A stretch of DNA of 10,826 nucleotides from Actinomycetota bacterium (GTDB lineage Bacteria; Actinomycetota; Actinomycetes; JACCUZ01). The notes under the pieces were generated by a model, which was not told the origin of the DNA, made no database searches, and saw only the letters and a list, made by a program, of their open reading frames with translations. This document shows positions 6,977-10,826 of the stretch, piece by piece. Within the stretch, counting starts at the first letter, position 1. Each line of letters opens with the position of its first letter. The position numbers were made by a program, and so were the translations under genes. The stretch covers positions 1 through 10,826 of the forward strand of contig JAVEDA010000172.1 in assembly GCA_030841195.1 (NCBI GenBank). The letters run 5' to 3'.

Positions 6977-7524
6977 CGCCGTCCCTGGTGCTCCTGGACC
7001 GCGACGGGACCATCAACGAGCCCGCCGCCGCGGACCGCTATGTCGCCGACCCCGAGTCCGCCCGGCTGCTGCCCGGTGCGGCCGCCGCCATCCGCCGCCT
7101 CAACGCGGCGGGCGTACCCGTCGTGGTCGTGACCAACCAACGCGGGGTGGCAACCGGCGAGCTCAGCTCGAGCCAGCTCGACCGGGTGAACTCGGCGATC
7201 ACGGCCCGGTTGGCCGAGGGCGGCGCTCGGCTGGACGGCTGGTACGTCTGCCCGCACGAGGTAGGGGCCTGCGACTGCCGCAAGCCGCTGCCGGGGCTAC
7301 TCGCCCGGGCCCTCGCGGACCGGCCGGGCCTCGAACCCGCAGACTGCGTGGTCGTCGGTGACGCCGAGAGCGACGTGCTCGCCGGCCGGGCGATCGGCAT
7401 CCGGGGGGTGCTGCTGCACCCGGACGTGGCGACGACGACGGCGGCCGTCAGCGTCCAGCGGAACCTGGCCGACGCCGTCCAGTGGCTGCTCGGGCCCGAC
7501 GACGACACGGTTACCGACTGGTAA
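6973..7524 (+). CDS. gmhB: D-glycero-D-manno-heptose-1,7-bisphosphate 7-phosphatase (HAD family)
   Basis: 183 residues from the GTG at 6973, which overlaps the gmhA TGA as GTGA. HAD motif I is LLDRDGTINE (nucleophile Asp9, acid/base Asp11). Motif II is VVVTNQRGVATG, the motif III lysine lies in CRKPLPG, and motif IV is VVGDAESDVLAG. The zinc-binding loop CPHEVGACDC keeps the Cys-x-His...Cys-x-Cys ligands of GmhB/HisB-type phosphatases. The enzyme removes the C7 phosphate from heptose 1,7-bisphosphate; the neighbouring HddA-type kinase implies the alpha anomer. An upstream in-frame GTG (6937) would add 12 residues, but then the catalytic motif would sit unusually deep. The end is Leu-Gly rich, then acidic (DDDTVTDW). 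A small inverted repeat, TTACC-GACT-GGTAA (7511-7524), spans the stop codon. Confidence 0.88.
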   Translation: MTPSLVLLDRDGTINEPAAADRYVADPESARLLPGAAAAIRRLNAAGVPVVVVTNQRGVATGELSSSQLDRVNSAITARLAEGGARLDGWYVCPHEVGACDCRKPLPGLLARALADRPGLEPADCVVVGDAESDVLAGRAIGIRGVLLHPDVATTTAAVSVQRNLADAVQWLLGPDDDTVTDW

Positions 7525-7530
7525 GGGAGC

Positions 7531-7560
7531 GTGTCGGGGGCCGGGGCCGACTGCTACTCT
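7531..7560 (+). promoter_or_regulatory. Possible promoter for the DUF3068 gene
   Basis: TGCTACTCT (7552-7560) contains TACTCT, which fits the TAnnnT form of an actinobacterial -10, and lies 55 bases before the ATG at 7615. A weak -35-like GTGTCG sits at 7531-7536, 18 bases upstream. It would place transcription start near 7567, inside the hairpin described next. Called by eye; the gene may also be read from the heptose operon, since no T-rich terminator lies between them. Confidence 0.3.
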
Positions 7561-7592
7561 CCGCGCACGGTCGACGCCCCGTCCGTGCGGAG
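7559..7592 (+). promoter_or_regulatory. Hairpin / imperfect palindrome in the leader of the DUF3068 gene
   Basis: Arms CTCCGCGCACGG (7559-7570) and CCGTGCGGAG (7583-7592) pair over 10 bp with a two-base bulge in the left arm and a 12-base loop. It ends 7 bases before the Shine-Dalgarno. No T-run follows, so a classical intrinsic terminator is unlikely. It could be a weak terminator or attenuator after gmhB, an mRNA-processing structure, or a protein-binding palindrome next to the putative -10. Confidence 0.4.
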
Positions 7593-7599
7593 CGTGACC

Positions 7600-7608
7600 A
7601 GGAGGAGG
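7600..7608 (+). promoter_or_regulatory. Strong ribosome binding site fixing the DUF3068 start
   Basis: AGGAGGAGG lies six bases before the ATG at 7615 and is the strongest Shine-Dalgarno in the window. It fixes the start at 7615, not at the in-frame GTG at 7531, and removes a 28-residue extension that would precede the membrane helix. Confidence 0.8.
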
Positions 7609-7614
7609 ATCCGA

Positions 7615-8562
7615 ATGAGGCGGGCGGCCGTGTACGTCCTGGTTGGGCTCGCCGTCTTCATGCTGGCGATCGCGGCGTCCCTGCGGTTCTACGTCGTTCC
7701 GAACCTGCTCGTCACCCCACTCGACCAGTTCGCCGAGAGCTTCGCGCCGGGGACCGGGACGGTCTTCGACCCGGCGGCGCTCGCTGAGCGCTCGGACGTG
7801 GACATGGTGGCCCACCGGACGCTGCGCGGCGATGTCGCGGCCAGCAGCAAGGAGCATGGCGTCTGGGACGAGTCCGTCGTTCTTGCTGACGGCCAGGGCA
7901 AGCTGATCAACGCGACCACCGACCGGGTCGCCTGGGACCGCAAGACCGGCATGGCGATCAACTGCTGCGACGAGAACGTCGACGGCGTCCCCACCAAGCA
8001 CAGGGGGCTGAGCTACAAGTTCCCGTTCGGCTCCGAGAAGACGAGCTACCCGTTCTTCGACACGACCGCGAAGGTCGCGCGCCCGATGAAGTACCAGGAC
8101 AGCGAGACGATCCAGGGCCTCACCGTCTATCGCTACCAGATGCAGGTTGGTCCGGTGCAGATCGGCGAGCTCGAGGTACCCGGCGACCTGGTGGGCTCCG
8201 ACGAGCCCGCCGTGACGGCCCCGCGGTTCTACGACAACACCCGTACCGTGTGGGTGGAGCCGCTGAGCGGTGTGATCGTGAAGGGCCAGGAGAAGCAGCA
8301 CCAGGTGCTGCGCGACGCAGCGGGCGCCGACGCGCTCACCTTGATCCAGGTGACGCTGACCTTCGACGAGCGGACCCAGAAGCAGCAGGGCGACCTGGCC
8401 AAGGACGCCCGGTCCAAGGCGGGGCTGGTCGGGACCTGGGTGCCCTTGATCTGCCTCCTGCTCGCCATCGTGTTCGGGATCCTCGCCGCCGTGCTGGCCC
8501 GACGGGAGAACGACGTCGACGAAGACCGCGGCAGCCGCAGCCGCGATCCCGTCGCGGTCTAG
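7615..8562 (+). CDS. DUF3068 (porin PorA family) membrane protein
   Basis: 315 residues with one membrane helix at each end: an N-terminal uncleaved signal or anchor (about residues 4-28, AVYVLVGLAVFMLAIAAS) and a C-terminal helix (about 270-297, WVPLICLLLAIVFGILAAVLA) followed by a short, charged cytoplasmic tail. The roughly 240 residues between should lie outside the membrane. They include AINCCDENVDG, LSYKFPFGSEKTSYPFFD, a Tyr-rich stretch (GLTVYRYQMQV) and TVWVEPLSGVIVKGQEKQ, as in DUF3068 proteins. Pfam labels this family porin PorA, but the architecture is of a two-pass envelope protein and no porin activity can be inferred from sequence. The function is unknown; the location beside nucleotide-sugar and glycosyltransferase genes suggests an envelope role. 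It probably has its own promoter. Confidence 0.85.
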   Translation: MRRAAVYVLVGLAVFMLAIAASLRFYVVPNLLVTPLDQFAESFAPGTGTVFDPAALAERSDVDMVAHRTLRGDVAASSKEHGVWDESVVLADGQGKLINATTDRVAWDRKTGMAINCCDENVDGVPTKHRGLSYKFPFGSEKTSYPFFDTTAKVARPMKYQDSETIQGLTVYRYQMQVGPVQIGELEVPGDLVGSDEPAVTAPRFYDNTRTVWVEPLSGVIVKGQEKQHQVLRDAAGADALTLIQVTLTFDERTQKQQGDLAKDARSKAGLVGTWVPLICLLLAIVFGILAAVLARRENDVDEDRGSRSRDPVAV

Positions 8563-8619
8563 GCCAGCCCGCGCGCTCCCCGCCTCAAGCGGGCGACCGA
8601 ACCGGTCGACGTCAGCCTG

Positions 8620-9156
8620 GTGACCTCCGCACACCGGCTGAGACGCCTGCCGCTGGCGCTGACGCTGGTGGCAGTCGTCGGTGCGGCGACCGGCTGTGCG
8701 AACGGCCCCGGCGGCCGGACTGCCCACGAGCCACGCCCGGCGGCGCAGGTCACCGTGGCACAGGCGGCGGCAGACCGCCCGCTGCCCGGGCCGTGCACGC
8801 TGGTCGACGCCACCGACGTCGGTCTCTACGTCGCCCTGGCGGAGTGGAAGATGTCCTCGGTCGAGCAGGGCGCTCGCTCGGTCTGCCGGTTCGACACGAA
8901 TGGCTTCAGCGTCACAACCGTGACCATGCGACTGCCGGACCCGACGTCGGTGCCGGCGGGACTGTGCTCGCCGAGCGGAAGCCGGTCGGACCCGTCACCT
9001 GACCACGGGCTGCTGTGCGCGTACGACGGGCCGGTGGCCGACAGCTACACGGCGGTGGCCACTGCCGCCGGCGTCGCCGTCGGGGTCCGCGTCACCGGCC
9101 CCGACGCTGCCCAGAAGGCCACCATGCTCGCGGTGCACGCACTCACCCACCTGTGA
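8620..9156 (+). CDS. Small secreted lipoprotein, weakly DUF3558-like
   Basis: 178 residues from the GTG at 8620. A basic N-terminus (HRLRRLP) and hydrophobic stretch (LALTLVAVVGAA) lead to the lipobox ATGC, so Cys26 should be lipidated after signal peptidase II cleavage. The mature part begins with a Gly/Pro/Ala-rich linker. It then has GPCTLVDATDVGLYVA, a second cysteine in SVCRFDTNGF, and two more (AGLCSPSG, GLLCAYDG): four cysteines that could form two disulfides. The PCTLVDATDV...CRF pattern recalls DUF3558 lipoproteins of actinobacteria, but I would not call membership firmly. No Shine-Dalgarno is visible. There is no stop codon between the TAG of the preceding gene and this start, and both are in the same frame; 57 bases separate them. 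The function is unknown. Confidence 0.75.
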   Translation: MTSAHRLRRLPLALTLVAVVGAATGCANGPGGRTAHEPRPAAQVTVAQAAADRPLPGPCTLVDATDVGLYVALAEWKMSSVEQGARSVCRFDTNGFSVTTVTMRLPDPTSVPAGLCSPSGSRSDPSPDHGLLCAYDGPVADSYTAVATAAGVAVGVRVTGPDAAQKATMLAVHALTHL

Positions 9157-9171
9157 CCGTTGCCGACCTGG

Positions 9172-9957
9172 TCACTCCTTGACGCACACGAACACGGCGG
9201 TGCCCGGGACGAGACGCCCGCGCAGCGGGCTCCAGGCGCCCCACGTCCTGGTGTTCTCGGCCGGCCACTCCGGCTCGAGGACGTCCACCAGGCGCAACCC
9301 GGCGACCGCGATCTCGCGCACCCGGTCGCCGATCGTGCGGTGGTGCTCCACGTAGGTGGCCGCCCCGTCCGGCCCCTGCTCGACGTACGGTGTCCGGTCG
9401 AAATAGGGGTGCCGGGCGACCAGGCCGGCCTCTCCCGGGTCGTCGGGGAAGACCCACCGCAGCGGGTGCGTGACCGAGAACACCCACCGGCCGCCGGGAC
9501 GGAGCACCCTCGCCACCTCGCGCATGACGGCCGCCGAGTCGGCCACGAACGGCACGCCACCGTACGCCGAGCAGGCCAGGTCGAACGACCGGCTCCCGAA
9601 CGGCAGAGCCGCCGCGTCGGCCTGCACCATCGGGACCGGGAGCCCGGCCGCGATGCCGCGCTCCCGGCCCCGTCGCAGCATGGTGGCCGAGACGTCGAGA
9701 GCGACCGGGTCCGCGCCGGCCGTGAGCAGCCAGCGGGAGCACTGGGCGGCACCGGAGCCGACCTCGAGCACCCGGCGGCCCGCGACCTCGCCCAGCAGGC
9801 GCACCTCGGCCTCGGTCAGGCCCTCCGGACCCCACACGAAGCGAGCGTCACCCAGGAAGTCGCCGTGCTCGGCGAGGTAGTCGTCGGCCGCGGAGTCCCA
9901 CCAGGTCCGCTGCGCTCGCACCGACTCTGCCTGGCTCACCGCTCGCCGGGAGATCAC
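9172..9957 (-). CDS. Class I SAM-dependent methyltransferase (methyltransferase domain 11 type)
   Basis: 261 residues from the GTG at 9957. The N-terminal ESVRAQRTWWDSAADDYLAEHGDFLG block is followed by a Rossmann SAM-binding motif I, VLEVGSG (residues 63-69). Then come LDVSATML (acidic residue after strand 2), VQADAAALPFGSRSFDLACS (motif II region) and EVARVLRPGGRWVFSVTHPL. The end is the hydrophobic strand TAVFVCVKE. The acceptor cannot be told from sequence; the operon with a nucleotide-sugar enzyme would fit sugar or envelope methylation, but housekeeping roles are equally possible. The GTG start lies one base after the stop of the upstream decarboxylase (TGATGTG), with AGGA eight bases before it; GTG at 9939 is an alternative. 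It converges on the lipoprotein gene with only 15 bases between them and no visible terminator. Confidence 0.85.
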   Translation of the reverse strand: MISRRAVSQAESVRAQRTWWDSAADDYLAEHGDFLGDARFVWGPEGLTEAEVRLLGEVAGRRVLEVGSGAAQCSRWLLTAGADPVALDVSATMLRRGRERGIAAGLPVPMVQADAAALPFGSRSFDLACSAYGGVPFVADSAAVMREVARVLRPGGRWVFSVTHPLRWVFPDDPGEAGLVARHPYFDRTPYVEQGPDGAATYVEHHRTIGDRVREIAVAGLRLVDVLEPEWPAENTRTWGAWSPLRGRLVPGTAVFVCVKE

Positions 9958-9958
9958 A

Positions 9959-10826
9959 TCAGCGGTCCTGGGTCGCGGCGAAGTACTCGACGGTTCGAGC
10001 CAGTCCGTCGCGGATGTCCACCGTGGGTGCCCAGCCCAGCAGCTTTGCGGCACGGCTGATGTCCGGCCTGCGCCGGGACGGATCGTCCTCGGGCAGCGGC
10101 CGGTGCTCACGAAGGGAGGTCGACCCGGTGAGCTCGACCACGAGGTCGGCCAGCTCCGCGACCGAGAACTCGTCGGGATTGCCGAGATTGACCGGCCCGG
10201 TCACGCCAGGAGGTGTCGCCATCATCGCGATGATGCCGTCGATGATGTCGTCGACATAGCAGAAGGAACGGGTCTGTGAACCGTCGCCGAAGATCTGCAG
10301 CGGGCGGCCGGCCAGCGCTGCGACGACGAAGTTCGAGACCACCCGACCGTCCTGTGCGTGCATCCGAGGTCCGTAGGTGTTGAAGAGCCGGACAACCTTG
10401 ATGTCGGTCCCGAGCTGCCGGTGATAGTCGAAGAAGAGGGTCTCCGCGGCCCGCTTTCCCTCGTCGTAGCAGGCGCGGGGACCGATCGGGTTGACGTTGC
10501 CGCGATAGTCCTCGGACTGCGGGTGGACCTCCGGATCGCCGTAGACCTCCGAGGTCGAGGTCAGCAGCACGCGTGCCTTGGTTCGCTTGGCCAGGCCGAG
10601 CATGTTGATGCTTCCCACCACTGCGGTCTTCGTGGTCTGGACCGGATCGCGCTGGTAGTGCACGGGCGAGGCGGGGCAGGCGAGGTGGTAGATCTCGTCC
10701 ACCTCGACGTACAGCGGGAACGTGACGTCGTGGCGCATCACCTCGAACCGGGAGTTACCCAGCAGGTGCTCGATGTTGGCCCGGGTCGAGGAGTAGTAGT
10801 TGTCGACGCAGAGCACCTCGTGGCCC
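9959..10826 (-). CDS. UDP-glucuronate decarboxylase (UDP-xylose synthase), 5' end missing
   Basis: The open frame runs to the right edge; 288 residues are visible and roughly 25 N-terminal residues with the NAD-binding GxxGxxG loop are missing. The fragment begins GHEVLCVDNYYSS, the end of the Rossmann strand 2. It carries IYHLACPASPVHYQRDPVQT, STSEVYGDPEVHPQSEDY and NPIGPRACYDEGKRAAE (catalytic Tyr and Lys, YxxxK). It continues with FNTYGPRMHAQDGRVVSNF and SRRRPDISRA. These blocks closely match human and bacterial UXS enzymes, including Ser-Glu in STSEVYG, where 4,6-dehydratases carry Asp-Glu. The family oxidises UDP-glucuronate at C4 and decarboxylates it, giving UDP-xylose. It is the upstream member of a pair with the methyltransferase. 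Another decarboxylase or epimerase specificity cannot be excluded. Confidence 0.88.
   Translation of the reverse strand, partial: GHEVLCVDNYYSSTRANIEHLLGNSRFEVMRHDVTFPLYVEVDEIYHLACPASPVHYQRDPVQTTKTAVVGSINMLGLAKRTKARVLLTSTSEVYGDPEVHPQSEDYRGNVNPIGPRACYDEGKRAAETLFFDYHRQLGTDIKVVRLFNTYGPRMHAQDGRVVSNFVVAALAGRPLQIFGDGSQTRSFCYVDDIIDGIIAMMATPPGVTGPVNLGNPDEFSVAELADLVVELTGSTSLREHRPLPEDDPSRRRPDISRAAKLLGWAPTVDIRDGLARTVEYFAATQDR

Noticed and set aside
8579..8593. Small hairpin CCCGC-CTCAA-GCGGG after the DUF3068 gene as a terminator
   Set aside because: Only a 5-bp stem and no T-run; too weak to call a terminator in DNA of this composition.
7297..8727. 476-codon minus-strand frame opposite gmhB and the DUF3068 gene
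   Set aside because: Antisense shadow across a real intergenic region; no ribosome site or motif, composition typical of GC-rich noncoding frames.

Overview
The window is very GC-rich DNA with dense, overlapping genes, frequent GTG/TTG starts, an AftD-type (DUF3367) arabinofuranosyltransferase homologue and a DUF3068 (PorA-family) membrane protein. Together these point to a chromosomal segment of a high-GC actinomycete (Actinomycetota). I cannot fix the genus from the sequence alone. The content is cell-envelope and nucleotide-sugar metabolism. I see no tRNA, rRNA, CRISPR array, insertion sequence, phage gene or origin.

Left part (1-5276): the last 46 codons of an upstream gene, probably a SAM methyltransferase, overlap by 4 bases the start of a 1352-residue AftD-like GT-C glycosyltransferase. 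This protein has an N-terminal membrane domain, a large extracytoplasmic part with two discoidin-like (F5/8 type C) segments, and C-terminal membrane helices. A convergent membrane acyltransferase (acyltransferase family 3) overlaps its 3' end by 147 bp on the opposite strand.

Middle (5277-7524): a short divergent intergenic region is followed by a tightly overlapped three-gene operon: heptose-7-phosphate kinase (hddA), sedoheptulose-7-phosphate isomerase (gmhA) and heptose-1,7-bisphosphate 7-phosphatase (gmhB). In pathway order (GmhA, HddA, GmhB) they convert sedoheptulose 7-phosphate to D-glycero-alpha-D-manno-heptose 1-phosphate. The last enzyme, a nucleotidyltransferase (HddC type), is not in the window.

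Right part (7525-10826): a DUF3068 membrane protein with a very strong ribosome binding site and a hairpin in its leader, then a small cysteine-containing lipoprotein, both on +. Converging on them from the right edge is a minus-strand pair: a UDP-glucuronate decarboxylase (UDP-xylose synthase type, 5' end cut by the window) and a class I SAM methyltransferase whose start lies one base past the decarboxylase stop.

Taken together, the genes look like part of an envelope-glycan locus: sugar precursors (heptose, probably xylose), lipid-linked sugar transfer outside the membrane (AftD-like) and decoration (O-acylation, methylation). The most notable points are the actinobacterial heptose module beside an AftD homologue, and the long antisense overlap between the aftD-like and acyltransferase genes. 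I found no convincing entirely new system.
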